Assembly (NCBI RefSeq): GCF_014084045.1
Contig: NZ_CP043732.1
Span: 1,612,001 to 1,676,000, forward strand
DNA length: 64,000 nt
Reading direction: 5' to 3'
Source: Microbacterium esteraromaticum
GTDB taxonomy: Bacteria > Actinomycetota > Actinomycetes > Actinomycetales > Microbacteriaceae
Part shown: piece by piece, positions 33,419 to 42,952 of the stretch
Layout of the letters: every line of letters starts with the position of its first letter
Position numbering within the stretch: position 1 is the stretch's first letter
Program-made: the position numbers and the translations under genes
The notes under the pieces: generated by a model
Databases searched by the model: none
Seen by the model: only the letters and a program-made list of their open reading frames with translations
What the model was told of the DNA's origin: nothing

Positions 33419-34411
33419 GTGCCATCGCTCGATCCCGCCATCGCCGAAGTCCGCCGCGCAGTCCGCGCCGCGCTGAGTCCGCTGCCTGACGGGGCCACCG
33501 TGATCGTAGCTCTCTCCGGCGGCGCGGATTCACTCGCGCTCACGACCGCCACGGTGTTCGAGGCGCGCGCACGCGACATGCAGGTGCTGAGTCTGACGGT
33601 CGATCACCAGCTGCAGGAGGGCTCGGCGGACGTCGCCGCGTCCGCCGCCGTCGCCGCTGAGCAGCTCGGCGTGCACGACGCCCTGCAGACGAAGGTCGAC
33701 GTCTTCGCCGATGGAGACGGCATCGAGGCGGCCGCCCGCGACGCCCGCTATGCGGCGATCCACAGCATCGCCCGCGCCGAAGGCGCCGCGGCCGTGCTGC
33801 TCGGACACACCCTCGACGATCAGGCCGAGACGGTACTGCTCGGGCTGGCCCGTGGCTCTGGCGCCGCCAGTCTGCAGGGCATGGCGCCTGTTCGCACGAG
33901 CGAAGACGGGATGCTCTGGATGCGTCCGCTGCTGGGAGTGCGCCGGGTCACCACGCGCGCGTGCTGCACGGCATCCGGAATCGAGGCCTGGGACGACCCG
34001 CACAACCTCGACGACCGCTACGCCAGGGTGCGCACGCGCGAGCGCGTGCTGCCGGTGCTCGAGGCCGAACTCGGACCGGGGATCGCAGAGGCGCTGGCCC
34101 GGACGGCAGAGCAGCTTCGCGAGGATGCCGAGGCCTTCGAGGAGATGATCCACGAGACCATCGAGGACATCGTCGAGCACGCCGAGGCGGGGATCGCGGT
34201 CAGCGTCGCCGCGCTCGCCGCGAACCCGGCGGCGCTTCGCAACCGCATCATCCGCCTCGTCGTCGACAGCGAGTTCGGAGTGAGCCTCACCCGTTCCCAG
34301 ACTCTCGAGGTGGCTCGCCTGGTGACCCACTGGTCGGGTCAGGGGCCGATCGATCTGCCCGCCTGCACCGCGCGGCGGTCAGGCGGGCAGATCGTCTTCA
34401 CCGCGCGTTAG
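33419..34411 (+). CDS. tilS: tRNA(Ile)-lysidine synthetase
   Basis: A 330-residue enzyme that attaches lysine to C34 of the tRNA-Ile read by AUA codons. The PP-loop SGGADS is in VALSGGADSLAL, and LGHTLDDQAETVLLGLARGSG follows in the usual order. A C-terminal helical region completes the short actinobacterial form. Followed three bases later by the convergent DUF937 gene. hpt and ftsH follow further on, the common tilS-hpt-ftsH gene order. Confidence 0.92.
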   Translation: MPSLDPAIAEVRRAVRAALSPLPDGATVIVALSGGADSLALTTATVFEARARDMQVLSLTVDHQLQEGSADVAASAAVAAEQLGVHDALQTKVDVFADGDGIEAAARDARYAAIHSIARAEGAAAVLLGHTLDDQAETVLLGLARGSGAASLQGMAPVRTSEDGMLWMRPLLGVRRVTTRACCTASGIEAWDDPHNLDDRYARVRTRERVLPVLEAELGPGIAEALARTAEQLREDAEAFEEMIHETIEDIVEHAEAGIAVSVAALAANPAALRNRIIRLVVDSEFGVSLTRSQTLEVARLVTHWSGQGPIDLPACTARRSGGQIVFTAR

Positions 34412-34414
34412 CGG

Positions 34415-34999
34415 CTACTTGCGGCCGCCGAGCAGTCCGCCGAGGATGTCGCCGAGCCCGCCCCCGGAGGACGAGCCCTGTCCGCCACCCAGCAGTCCGC
34501 CGAGGATGTCGCCGAGTCCGCCGCCTGCGGATCCGGAGGACGAGCCCTGGCCTCCGCCGAGCAGTCCGCCGAGGATGTCGCCGAGTCCTCCGCCGGCGCC
34601 GCCCGACTTGCCCTTGTTCATGTTGGCGATGATGCCCATGATGATCGGCGCGAGGATCGGCAGCAGCTTGCCGAAGTCGATCCCGCCCGCGGTCTTCTCG
34701 CTCTTGTTGAGGGTCTCGGTGACCTCGCCCTGGCGATCGCCGAAGACGTGCTTCACGATCTTCTCGCCGTCGGCCTGGTCGACGTCATCGACCTTCGAGG
34801 CTCCGGAGAACCCGCCGTGGCGGTTCAGCGCCTTCTCGATCGCCGCCGAGCCCTCATCGGTCTCCGCATTCTTGGCGAGGCCTCCCAGCAGCGTCGCGCC
34901 GCCTTCCTGCACGGCCTGTCGCGCCACATCGGGGCTGACGCCGAAGCGCTCAGCGATGTCGTCGATCGGCACCTGCTTCAGGATCTCGTCGAGGTTCAT
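34415..34999 (-). CDS. DUF937 family protein with Gly-rich C-terminal repeats
   Basis: A 194-residue protein. Residues ~1-130 show the DUF937 (YidB-like) pattern: LDEILKQVPIDDIAERFGVS, then AIEKALNRHGGFSGA and LLPILAPIIMGIIANMNKGK. The C-terminus holds three copies of the repeat GGLGDILGGLLGGG joined by GQGSSSG linkers. GGAAGGAA precedes the ATG. It is inserted on the opposite strand between tilS and hpt. Function of the family is not known. Confidence 0.85.
   Translation of the reverse strand: MNLDEILKQVPIDDIAERFGVSPDVARQAVQEGGATLLGGLAKNAETDEGSAAIEKALNRHGGFSGASKVDDVDQADGEKIVKHVFGDRQGEVTETLNKSEKTAGGIDFGKLLPILAPIIMGIIANMNKGKSGGAGGGLGDILGGLLGGGQGSSSGSAGGGLGDILGGLLGGGQGSSSGGGLGDILGGLLGGRK
34431..34585. 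repeat. Triple 26-bp repeat encoding the Gly-rich tail
   Basis: The 26-base sequence beginning AGCAGTCCGCCGAGGATGTC occurs at 34431-34456, 34491-34516 and 34560-34585, all in the DUF937 gene. The spacing is a multiple of three, so the reading frame is kept. Copy number is likely to vary between strains. Confidence 0.85.
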
Positions 35000-35072
35000 G
35001 TGTTCCTTCCCCGCAGGACGGATGCCCCGCTCCACCGCTCACAGTAGTGCGGAAGCCCACGGCGGATCGACC

Positions 35073-35078
35073 TAAGAT
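35073..35078 (+). promoter_or_regulatory. -10 box of hpt (leaderless)
   Basis: TAAGAT, six bases before the ATG at 35085. Confidence 0.55.
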
Positions 35079-35084
35079 CGATCC

Positions 35085-35636
35085 ATGCGCGCTGCCGACA
35101 TCCAGGACGACCTCAGCAAGATCCTCGTCACCGAGGAGGAGATCCTCGCGAAGCTGGACGAGCTCGCAGTCCGGGTCGCCGAGGACTACGCGGGCAAGGA
35201 TCTCGTGCTCGTCGGGGTGCTCAAGGGCGCCGTCATGGTGATGGCCGACTTCGCGCGTGCGCTGCCGATGGACGCCCCGATGGACTGGATGGCCGTGTCG
35301 AGCTACGGCGCGAGCACGAAGTCGAGCGGCGTGGTGCAGATCCGCAAGGATCTCGACGTCGACCTGCACGGCAAGCACGTGCTGATCGTCGAGGACATCA
35401 TCGACTCGGGCCTGACCCTCAGCTGGCTGCTCGAGAACTTCGAGTCCCGAGGGGCGGAGTCGATCGAGGTGCTCGCGCTGCTTCGCAAGCCCGAGGCCGC
35501 GAAGGTCGAGATCGACTCGAAGTACGTCGGCTTCGACATCCCGAACGAGTTCGTCGTCGGCTACGGCCTCGACTACGCCGAGCGCTACCGCAACCTGCGC
35601 GATGTGGCCGTGCTCTCGCCGCACGTCTACAGCTGA
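35085..35636 (+). CDS. hpt: Hypoxanthine phosphoribosyltransferase
   Basis: A 183-residue purine salvage enzyme making IMP or GMP from hypoxanthine or guanine and PRPP. The PRPP-binding motif is VLIVEDIIDSGLTL; the substrate loop SYGASTKSSG and the C-terminal VGYGLDYAERYRNL are typical. Linked to tilS and ftsH as in many actinobacteria. It would use the free bases produced by the nucleoside locus elsewhere in the window. Confidence 0.95.
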   Translation: MRAADIQDDLSKILVTEEEILAKLDELAVRVAEDYAGKDLVLVGVLKGAVMVMADFARALPMDAPMDWMAVSSYGASTKSSGVVQIRKDLDVDLHGKHVLIVEDIIDSGLTLSWLLENFESRGAESIEVLALLRKPEAAKVEIDSKYVGFDIPNEFVVGYGLDYAERYRNLRDVAVLSPHVYS

Positions 35637-35693
35637 GTCCCCGCGCCGTTCCGCCGACGGTGAACGCACAGCGGACGCCTGAACACCGAGCGG

Positions 35694-35699
35694 TACGCT
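35694..35699 (+). promoter_or_regulatory. -10 box of ftsH-fol operon
   Basis: TACGCT, nine bases before the ftsH ATG at 35709. It implies a leader of only a few bases. Confidence 0.45.
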
Positions 35700-35708
35700 G
35701 AACGCATC

Positions 35709-37715
35709 ATGGATGTCAAGAAGGTCTCCCGCAATCCGCTGATCTACGTCGCGTTGATCGGCGCACTGCTCTTCGCCGGTTTCCTGCTGATCTCGAATCT
35801 CTCCGCACCCAAGCAGGTCACGGTGCAGCAGGGTCTCGAGCTGCTCGAGGGCGACACCGTGACGAAGGTGGTCAACACCGACGGCGACCAGCGGGTCGAC
35901 CTCACTCTCTCGAAGGAGTTCGAGGGCGCCAAGAACGTGCAGTTCTACTACGTCGAAGCACGCGCGGACCAGGTCGTGACGGCCATCGACGGCGCAGAGA
36001 TCAAGGCGAAGGATGCGAACGACGTCGTGCCGCGCGCGACCTGGTTCGACGGCTTCCTCTCGCTCCTGCTGCCGCTCGTGCTGCTGGGCCTGCTGTTCTG
36101 GTGGCTGCTCTCGTCGATGCAGGGCGGCGGCAGCAAGGTCATGCAGTTCGGAAAGTCGAAGGCCAAGCTCGTCAACAAGGAGACCCCCACGGTCACCTTC
36201 GCCGACGTCGCCGGCGCCGACGAGGCCATCGAGGAGCTGCACGAGATCAAGGAGTTCCTGCAGGATCCGGGCAAGTTCCAGGCGATCGGCGCCCGCATCC
36301 CGAAGGGCGTGCTGCTGTACGGCCCTCCAGGAACCGGCAAGACGCTGCTCGCCCGCGCCGTCGCCGGCGAGGCCGGCGCCCCGTTCTACTCCATCTCCGG
36401 TTCGGACTTCGTGGAGATGTTCGTGGGCGTGGGCGCATCCCGCGTGCGCGACCTGTTCACCCAGGCCAAGGAGAACGCGCCCGCGATCATCTTCATCGAT
36501 GAGATCGACGCCGTCGGCCGTCACCGCGGCGCGGGCCTCGGCGGCGGAAACGACGAGCGCGAGCAGACGCTCAACCAGATGCTCGTCGAGATGGACGGCT
36601 TCGACCCGAACGCGAACGTCATCGTGATCGCGGCGACCAACCGTCCCGACATCCTCGACCCCGCGCTGCTGCGCCCCGGCCGCTTCGACCGTCAGATCGG
36701 CGTCGACGCCCCCGACCTCAAGGGCCGTCAGCACATCCTCGAGGTGCACGCCAAGGGCAAGCCGCTGTCGCAGTCGGTCGACCTCGAGGTCGTCGCGCGA
36801 AAGACACCCGGCTTCACCGGTGCCGACCTCGCGAACGTGCTCAACGAGGCCGCTCTGCTCACCGCTCGCTCGAACGCCCAGCTGATCGACAACCGTGCCC
36901 TCGACGAGGCCATCGACCGCGTGATCGCCGGCCCCCAGCGCCGCACCCGCGTGATGAAGGACAAGGAGAAGCTCATCACGGCGTACCACGAGGGCGGTCA
37001 CGCCCTCGCCGCGGCGGCGATGAACTACACCGACCCGGTGACCAAGATCACGATCCTCCCGCGCGGCAAGGCCCTCGGATACACGATGGTGCTGCCGGTC
37101 GACGACAAGTACTCGGTCACCCGCAACGAGCTGCAGGATCAGCTGACCTACGCCATGGGCGGGCGCGTGGCCGAGGAGATCGTGTTCCACGACCCGACCA
37201 CCGGCGCCTCGAACGACATCGAGAAGGCGACGAACATCGCCCGAAAGATGGTCACCGAGTACGGGATGACCACGCAGGTCGGCCCTGTCAAGCTCGGCTC
37301 GGAGGGTGGCGAGATGTTCGTCGCGCGCGACATGAACCGCGGGCGCGACTACTCCGACAAGGTCGCCGAGGCGGTCGACGAGCAGGTGCGCGCGCTCATC
37401 GAGCAGGCCCACAACGAGGCATACAAGGTCATCAGCGAGAACCGCGACATCCTCGACCGCCTCGCGCTGGCGCTGCTCGAGGAGGAGACCCTCGACCACA
37501 ACCAGATCGCCGAGATCTTCACCGAGGTGCGCAAGCTCCCCGAGCGTCCGCAGTGGCTCTCCAGCGAGGAGCGTCCGGTGTCGACGCTGCCCCCCATCGC
37601 GATGCCGCGTCGCGTCGAGGAGGGCGTGGCCGCGCAGACTTCGCAGCCGGGCGACTCCGCCCGCACCGCCGGTTCGCCCGCGACCGGCGGGCAGGCCCGA
37701 CCGGCGACGGCGTGA
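35709..37715 (+). CDS. ftsH: ATP-dependent zinc metalloprotease FtsH
   Basis: A 668-residue membrane AAA+ protease. Two transmembrane helices (residues ~10-28 and ~118-138) flank an extracytoplasmic domain. The AAA domain has Walker A GPPGTGKT, Walker [14 protein letters not shown] and the pore motif [10 protein letters not shown]. The protease domain has HEGGH starting near residue 427; the third residue is Gly rather than the common Ala. It degrades unfolded and short-lived membrane proteins. The C-terminal tail is Pro/Ala/Thr-rich. First gene of a probable ftsH-folE-folP-folB-folK operon. Confidence 0.96.
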   Translation: MDVKKVSRNPLIYVALIGALLFAGFLLISNLSAPKQVTVQQGLELLEGDTVTKVVNTDGDQRVDLTLSKEFEGAKNVQFYYVEARADQVVTAIDGAEIKAKDANDVVPRATWFDGFLSLLLPLVLLGLLFWWLLSSMQGGGSKVMQFGKSKAKLVNKETPTVTFADVAGADEAIEELHEIKEFLQDPGKFQAIGARIPKGVLLYGPPGTGKTLLARAVAGEAGAPFYSISGSDFVEMFVGVGASRVRDLFTQAKENAPAIIFIDEIDAVGRHRGAGLGGGNDEREQTLNQMLVEMDGFDPNANVIVIAATNRPDILDPALLRPGRFDRQIGVDAPDLKGRQHILEVHAKGKPLSQSVDLEVVARKTPGFTGADLANVLNEAALLTARSNAQLIDNRALDEAIDRVIAGPQRRTRVMKDKEKLITAYHEGGHALAAAAMNYTDPVTKITILPRGKALGYTMVLPVDDKYSVTRNELQDQLTYAMGGRVAEEIVFHDPTTGASNDIEKATNIARKMVTEYGMTTQVGPVKLGSEGGEMFVARDMNRGRDYSDKVAEAVDEQVRALIEQAHNEAYKVISENRDILDRLALALLEEETLDHNQIAEIFTEVRKLPERPQWLSSEERPVSTLPPIAMPRRVEEGVAAQTSQPGDSARTAGSPATGGQARPATA

Positions 37716-37716
37716 C

Positions 37717-38307
37717 GTGAGCGTCGACAGGGCGCGCGTCGAGCGGCTCACCCGCGAGCTGCTCGAGGCGATCGGCGAGGACCCGGACCGGCCGGGGCTC
37801 ACGCAGACGCCGGGCCGGATGGCCGAGCTCTACGCCGAGTTCTTCGCCGGCGTGGGCGAGGACCCGGCGATCCACCTCGCGCGCACGATCAGTGTCTCGC
37901 GCGGGCCCGCGCCCGACACCCTGCCCTCAGGGGCCGTGCTGCTGCGTGACATCCGCTTCCGCTCGGTGTGCGAGCACCACCTGCTGCCGTTCGCCGGCGT
38001 CGCGCACATCGCATACCTCCCCGGCGAGCAGGTGGTCGGGCTCGGCGCTCTGGTGAAGGTCGTCGAGACGCTCGCCACCCGCCCGCAGGTGCAGGAGAGG
38101 CTCGGTGAGCAGATCGCGGATGCCATCGCCGAGAACCTCGACACCAGGGGCGTGCTCGTCGTGCTCGACGCGTCGCACGGCTGCGTGACGATGCGCGGCG
38201 GCCGTCAGCCCCTAGCGACCACCGTGACCATCGCCGCGCGCGGCGAGTTCACCGAGCCGGCCGCCCGCGCCGAGCTGATCGCCCTGATCGGCGGCGGTCA
38301 GGCATGA
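37717..38307 (+). CDS. folE: GTP cyclohydrolase I
   Basis: A 196-residue enzyme that converts GTP to dihydroneopterin triphosphate, the first step of folate synthesis. The zinc ligands are in SVCEHHLLPF and the later SHGCVTMRGG. GTG start, one base after the ftsH stop. Length and motifs are normal for a type IA enzyme. Confidence 0.95.
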   Translation: MSVDRARVERLTRELLEAIGEDPDRPGLTQTPGRMAELYAEFFAGVGEDPAIHLARTISVSRGPAPDTLPSGAVLLRDIRFRSVCEHHLLPFAGVAHIAYLPGEQVVGLGALVKVVETLATRPQVQERLGEQIADAIAENLDTRGVLVVLDASHGCVTMRGGRQPLATTVTIAARGEFTEPAARAELIALIGGGQA

Positions 38308-39098
38308 CCGGCATCTGGGGCATCCTGAACATCACCCCCGACTCCTTCAGCGACGGCGGCCGGTACGTCGAGCTCGACATCGCCGTCGCCCGAGCACGCG
38401 CGATGCGCGCGCAGGGCGCGAGCGTGATCGACGTGGGCGGCGAGTCCACCAGGCCCGGGGCCGAGCGCATCGGCAGCACCGAGGAGCAGCGCCGCGTGCT
38501 GCCGGTGCTCGAGGCTCTCGCGACCGAGGGCATCCCCGCCTCGATCGACACCCTCAACGCCGACACCGCCAGCGCCGCTGTGCGCGCGGGAGCGCGCGTC
38601 GTGAACGACGTCTCGGGCGGGCTGGCCGACGAGCGGATGCTCGCGACGGTGGCCGATCTGGATGCCGACATCGCCATCGGCCATTGGCGCGGGCCCTCTT
38701 CCGACATGTACGCCCGTGCGCAGTACACGCGGATCGCTCGCGAGGTGGCATCCGAGCTGCGCGAGCGCGTCACCGCGGCCGCCGCGGCCGGCATCGCGCC
38801 GTCGCGCGTCATCCTCGACCCGGGCATCGGCTTCGCCAAGTCGGGGGAGCAGAACTGGGACGTGCTGCGCGGGCTCGACGAGATCATCGGGCTCGGGCAC
38901 CGCGTGCTCGTGGGTACCTCGCGCAAGCGCTTCCTCGCCGAGACTCTCGACGGCGAGGCGGACCAGCCGCGACGCGATCTCGCCACCGCGGTGACCAGCG
39001 CGCTCGCCGCACGCGCCGGAGCGTGGGCGGTGCGCGTGCACGACGTCGGTGCGACCCGCGACGCCCTCGCCGTCACCACCGCATGGGATGGAGCCTGA
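38304..39098 (+). CDS. folP: Dihydropteroate synthase
   Basis: A 264-residue enzyme joining p-aminobenzoate to the pterin pyrophosphate. It shows LNITPDSFSDGG, VIDVGGESTRPGAERI, the SIDT strand and ILDPGIGFAKSGEQN. It is the target of sulfonamides. ATG overlaps the folE stop by four bases. Confidence 0.95.
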   Translation: MTGIWGILNITPDSFSDGGRYVELDIAVARARAMRAQGASVIDVGGESTRPGAERIGSTEEQRRVLPVLEALATEGIPASIDTLNADTASAAVRAGARVVNDVSGGLADERMLATVADLDADIAIGHWRGPSSDMYARAQYTRIAREVASELRERVTAAAAAGIAPSRVILDPGIGFAKSGEQNWDVLRGLDEIIGLGHRVLVGTSRKRFLAETLDGEADQPRRDLATAVTSALAARAGAWAVRVHDVGATRDALAVTTAWDGA

Positions 39099-39099
39099 C

Positions 39100-39468
39100 A
39101 TGGACGAGCTGGACGAGATCACCCTCACCGGACTGACCGTGTTCGGCTATCACGGCGTCTTCGACTTCGAGCGCCGTCAGGGGCAGGAGTTCGCGATCGA
39201 CCTGACCCTGCGGCTGTCGCTCTCCGCGGCCGCCGCGTCGGACGACGTGGTCGACACCGTGCACTACGGCGAGCTGGCCGATCGGGTCGCGGCGATCGTC
39301 GCCGGCGAGCCGGTGAACCTCATCGAGACCCTCGCGCAGCGCATCGCCGATGCAGCCCTCGACGACGAGCGCGTGCGGAGCGTGAAGGTCACCGTGCACA
39401 AGCCGCACGCGCCGATCGAGCAGACCTTCGCCGACGTCGCGGTGACGATCCGCAGGGAGCGCGCGTGA
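39100..39468 (+). CDS. folB: Dihydroneopterin aldolase
   Basis: A 122-residue enzyme making 6-hydroxymethyl-dihydropterin. Motifs: LTVFGYHGVFDFERRQGQEF, then VNLIETLAQRIADAAL and VKVTVHKPHAPI. The ATG at 39100 is chosen because GGAG lies seven bases upstream and it follows the folP stop directly; an ATG at 39088 lies inside folP. Confidence 0.93.
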   Translation: MDELDEITLTGLTVFGYHGVFDFERRQGQEFAIDLTLRLSLSAAAASDDVVDTVHYGELADRVAAIVAGEPVNLIETLAQRIADAALDDERVRSVKVTVHKPHAPIEQTFADVAVTIRRERA

Positions 39469-40007
39469 TGGACCGCCGCCTCACCCACCTCTCGGACCTG
39501 CCAGACCCCGGGCCGGGGCGTGAGCCGCAGGTCGCGGTGATCGCGCTCGGATCGAACGAGGGCGATCGCGGCGAGATGCTGCGGGCGGCGGCCGATCGCC
39601 TGCGCCGCCTGCCGCTGGTCGACGACCTCGTGCTGTCGGAGCCCATCGAGACCGTGGCGGTGAAGCCCGACGGCCCCGACCCCGACGCGCCGCCGTATCT
39701 CAACGCCGTCGCGCTGATGACGACGCGCCTCGCGCCTCAGGTGCTGCTCGGCATGCTGCACGCCGTCGAAGAGGAGCAGGGTCGGGTGCGCATCGAGCGC
39801 TGGGGCGACCGCACCCTCGACCTGGATCTGATCGCGTACGGCGATTTCACCAGCGACGCCGAGCATCTGCAGGTGCCGCACCCTCGTGCCGCCCAGCGGC
39901 TGTTCGTGCTGGAGCCGTGGCTGAGCATCGACCCCGATGCCGTGCTTCCCGGTGCCGGACGTGTCGACGAGCTGGTGCGCAGGCTGCGCTCATCGGACGA
40001 TCGATGA
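39468..40007 (+). CDS. folK: 2-amino-4-hydroxy-6-hydroxymethyldihydropteridine pyrophosphokinase
   Basis: A 179-residue HPPK, which activates the pterin with ATP. It shows VIALGSNEGDRGEML near the N-terminus (after a short extension) and the signature RWGDRTLDLDLIAYGD with the magnesium-binding aspartates. ATG overlaps the folB stop (TGATG); a GTG one codon upstream is possible. Confidence 0.93.
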   Translation: MDRRLTHLSDLPDPGPGREPQVAVIALGSNEGDRGEMLRAAADRLRRLPLVDDLVLSEPIETVAVKPDGPDPDAPPYLNAVALMTTRLAPQVLLGMLHAVEEEQGRVRIERWGDRTLDLDLIAYGDFTSDAEHLQVPHPRAAQRLFVLEPWLSIDPDAVLPGAGRVDELVRRLRSSDDR

Positions 40008-40468
40008 AGCGCACCTCCGGACCCCTCCTGCTCGTGCTGGCGCTGCTGGCGGCCGGTGCCGGCTTCGCCTTCGACCACCTGCTCACGGTCACGGGCCGCG
40101 CGACCTTCACGCCGTCCGGCTTCCTGCCGGTGCTGCTCGTGCTCCTCGCCGCGGCCGTGCTGCTGCTGGCGCTGCCGGTGCGCCGCAGCACTCGAGGCGG
40201 TCGGCGCATCGACCCCTTCCGAGCGCTGCGCGCAGCGACGCTCGCGCGCGCGTCGAGCCTGGTCGGGGCGATCATGGCCGGTTTCGGCGCGGGTCTGCTG
40301 CTCTTCCTCGTCACCCGTCCGGTGCCCGCGCCGGTAGGGTCGGTGGTGGCGATGACCGCCCTCATCATCGGCGCAGCACTGCTGGTCGGGGTGGCGCTCA
40401 TCGCAGAACAGTTCTGCACACTGCCGAAGGATCCTGATGAGCGACAGCCAGACGAACCCGCCCCGTGA
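40004..40468 (+). CDS. DUF3180 family membrane protein
   Basis: A 154-residue protein with four hydrophobic helices, starting MKRTSGPLLLVLALLAAGAG. It matches the DUF3180 family, which commonly follows folK in actinobacteria. Start overlaps the folK stop by four bases; its own 3' end overlaps the next gene by 32 bases. Function unknown. Confidence 0.85.
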   Translation: MKRTSGPLLLVLALLAAGAGFAFDHLLTVTGRATFTPSGFLPVLLVLLAAAVLLLALPVRRSTRGGRRIDPFRALRAATLARASSLVGAIMAGFGAGLLLFLVTRPVPAPVGSVVAMTALIIGAALLVGVALIAEQFCTLPKDPDERQPDEPAP

Positions 40469-41246
40469 GCCGAACCCGTTCACCCCACCCACAGCTCAGC
40501 CCGCGCCGCCTGCCCCTCCCGCAGCCGCACCGGCTCCGCCCGCACCTCCCGCGGCCGCACCGCCGGCTCCGGCAGCCGCACCGGTAGGCGCAGTCGCCCC
40601 GGCGGCTCCGCCGGCACCCCCGGCCTCGGCTTCGGCTGCACCTCCGGCCGCTCCCGAAGCTCCGGCCGCTCCGGCCGATCCCGAAGCTCTGGCCGCTCCC
40701 GAAGCTCCGGCCGCACCGGCGGCGCTCGATGAGGGAACGTACACCGGCATCCGCGTCCCGCGCGGCGAAGGCGCCCTTTCGCTCGACGGCACGTGGCACC
40801 AGATCTCGCCCCGCTACGTGGCCTCGCAGTTCGTCCAGAACGCGATCATCATCGTGCTGGTGGCCGTCGCCGCGGTGGTCGCGGGAACGGTGCTCGAGCA
40901 GTCGTGGGTCTGGATCCCGGCCGGCGCGTTCATCGCGATCGACCTGGTCACCCTCGCCATCCTGCCGCGCCAGGCCAAGGCGCTCGGCTACATGCTGCGT
41001 GCCGACGACGTGGTGTTCCGCCGTGGCATCCTGTGGCAGCGCATGGTCGCGGTGCCGTACGGACGCATGCAGCTGGTCGACATCACTCAGGGTCCGCTCG
41101 ATCGCACCTTCGGTCTGTCGCAGCTGAAGATGGTGACGGCCGCCGCGGCCACCGGCGTGCAGATCCCCGGCCTCACGCAGGGCGCCGCAGAGGCGCTGCG
41201 CGACACTCTCATCGAGGTCGCCGAGAACCGGCGGACCGGGCTGTGA
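40437..41246 (+). CDS. Bacterial PH domain protein (YdbS-like) with Pro/Ala-rich N-terminus
   Basis: A 269-residue protein. Residues ~1-100 are an unusual Pro/Ala low-complexity region with repeats such as APPAPPAAAP and PEALAAPEAPAAP. Then two hydrophobic helices and a bacterial PH (DUF304) domain: RADDVVFRRGILWQRMVAVPYGRMQLVDITQGPLDRTFGL. It pairs with the larger PH protein downstream, as YdbS and YdbT do in Bacillus. The role is not established in actinobacteria. Confidence 0.85.
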   Translation: MSDSQTNPPREPNPFTPPTAQPAPPAPPAAAPAPPAPPAAAPPAPAAAPVGAVAPAAPPAPPASASAAPPAAPEAPAAPADPEALAAPEAPAAPAALDEGTYTGIRVPRGEGALSLDGTWHQISPRYVASQFVQNAIIIVLVAVAAVVAGTVLEQSWVWIPAGAFIAIDLVTLAILPRQAKALGYMLRADDVVFRRGILWQRMVAVPYGRMQLVDITQGPLDRTFGLSQLKMVTAAAATGVQIPGLTQGAAEALRDTLIEVAENRRTGL

Positions 41247-42952
41247 GCACGCCGGAGAACCCTGCAGCCGTGAAGGCACCGGAGACGCTGCCGCACGGCG
41301 GCTCGTCGTCGCTCGCAGACGGCGAATGGCACCGGATGCATCCGCTCACGCCGCTCTTCAAGGGCGGCCTCGCCCTGCTGGTGGTGGCGGGCATCGTCAT
41401 CACCAACATGCGCGACAAGGTCATCGGGTGGATGGTGGCGCTGTTCGCCCCCGAGGCCGGATACGGCGGACAGGGCGGCGATCCCGTCGACTGGGTGCTC
41501 GAGAACGACCTGGTGCTTCTGGCGCTCCTGGCGGTGCTCGGTCTCGTGGTGGTGCTGATCGCGATCTTCTGGTTCCTGTGGCGCTTCCACCAGTTCCGCA
41601 TCACCGGCGCTCACGTCGAGGTGCGCAAGGGACTGCTGTTCCGCTCGCACCGACGCGCACCGCTCGACCGCGTGCAGGGCGTCAACCTCACCCGCCCGTT
41701 CCCCGCCCGCATCATCGGACTCGCCAAGCTCGAGGTCGTCGGCGCCGGCAACGACGCGAACGTGCCCCTCGAGTACCTCTCCACCGCCAAGGCCGAGGCG
41801 GTGCGCGCCGACATCCTGAGGCTGGCGGCCGGTGCTCGCAACGCCAGGCTCGTGGCATCGGGAGCCGCCCCCCGGACGACCCGCGAACAGCTCATCGGCT
41901 CGGTCAACGCGGGGGTCTCGGGGCTGATCGAAGGCGTCGACCTGGCCGACGTCGCCCCCGAGAGCGTCGTGAAGATCCCGGCCGGCCGGCTGATCGGCTC
42001 GCAGCTCATCGTCGCCGTGCTGTGGATCCTCTTCTTCGGAGCGATCTACCTCGTCTCGATCATCTCCATGTACCTCGGCATGACCGCCGACGGGGAAGAC
42101 CACGCCGACATCGCGATCGGCATGGTCGCGCTCAGCCTCGGCATGGGCATCCCGCTGGTCATCGCCGTGGTCGGCATCACTTGGGCGCAGATCTCGAAGT
42201 CGCTGCGCTACTCGATCGCATCCACGCCGGACGGCGTGCGGATCACCTTCGGACTGCTCACCACGGTCACCGAGACCCTGCCGCCCGGCCGCATCTTCGC
42301 GGTCGAGGTCTCGCAGTCGCTGCTGTGGCGGCCGTTCGGCTGGTGGACGGTCAAGATCAACCGGATGACGGGAAAGAGCGCCACGCAGCAGCAGTCCGGC
42401 AACGCCCAGCAGTTCAACATCGTGCTGCCCGTCGGCCGACGAGCCGACGTGGAGCGGGTGCTCGGGCTCGTGCTGCCCGGGATCGCCGCACACGAGATCA
42501 GCGCCATGTGGGAGAGCGGGGTGACCGGTCCTGCCGCCGATGACCCCTACAAGACGATCCCGGCGCGAGCCTGGTGGCGCCGCCCGCTGTCGTGGAGAAG
42601 GCACGGCTACCGGCTCACCGCGCACTCGGTGCTCGTGCGCCGCGGATTCCTGTGGCGGCGGCTCGCCGTCTTCCCGCTCGCCCGCCTGCAGAGCGTGTCG
42701 ATCTCGCAGGGGCCGATCGACCGGCTGCAGCGCGTCTCGCGGGGACAGATCCACTCCGTCACAGGTCCCGTGACCGGGAACCTGTCGGGACTCGAGCGCG
42801 ACGATGCGATCGCGCTGCTCGACGGCGTCAGCCGGGCCGCCGCGCTCGCCGCGTCTGCCGACCGCACGCATCGCTGGGCCGAGTACACGCCCGAGCACGC
42901 AGCGGAGCACGCAGCCGGAGCGGAGCACGCAGCCGAAGCGGCGCAGCCGTGA
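41243..42952 (+). CDS. Bacterial PH domain membrane protein (YdbT-like)
   Basis: A 569-residue protein with two pairs of hydrophobic helices and three PH-like segments, each of the form VEVRKGLLFRSHRRAPLDRVQGVNL or LLVRRGFLWRRLAVFPLARLQSVSI. GTG start overlapping the preceding stop. The C-terminus ends in an Ala/His/Glu repeat (EHAAEHAAGAEHAAEAA) encoded by repeated GAGCACGCAGC units. Works presumably as a complex with the preceding protein in the membrane. Confidence 0.85.
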   Translation: MSTPENPAAVKAPETLPHGGSSSLADGEWHRMHPLTPLFKGGLALLVVAGIVITNMRDKVIGWMVALFAPEAGYGGQGGDPVDWVLENDLVLLALLAVLGLVVVLIAIFWFLWRFHQFRITGAHVEVRKGLLFRSHRRAPLDRVQGVNLTRPFPARIIGLAKLEVVGAGNDANVPLEYLSTAKAEAVRADILRLAAGARNARLVASGAAPRTTREQLIGSVNAGVSGLIEGVDLADVAPESVVKIPAGRLIGSQLIVAVLWILFFGAIYLVSIISMYLGMTADGEDHADIAIGMVALSLGMGIPLVIAVVGITWAQISKSLRYSIASTPDGVRITFGLLTTVTETLPPGRIFAVEVSQSLLWRPFGWWTVKINRMTGKSATQQQSGNAQQFNIVLPVGRRADVERVLGLVLPGIAAHEISAMWESGVTGPAADDPYKTIPARAWWRRPLSWRRHGYRLTAHSVLVRRGFLWRRLAVFPLARLQSVSISQGPIDRLQRVSRGQIHSVTGPVTGNLSGLERDDAIALLDGVSRAAALAASADRTHRWAEYTPEHAAEHAAGAEHAAEAAQP

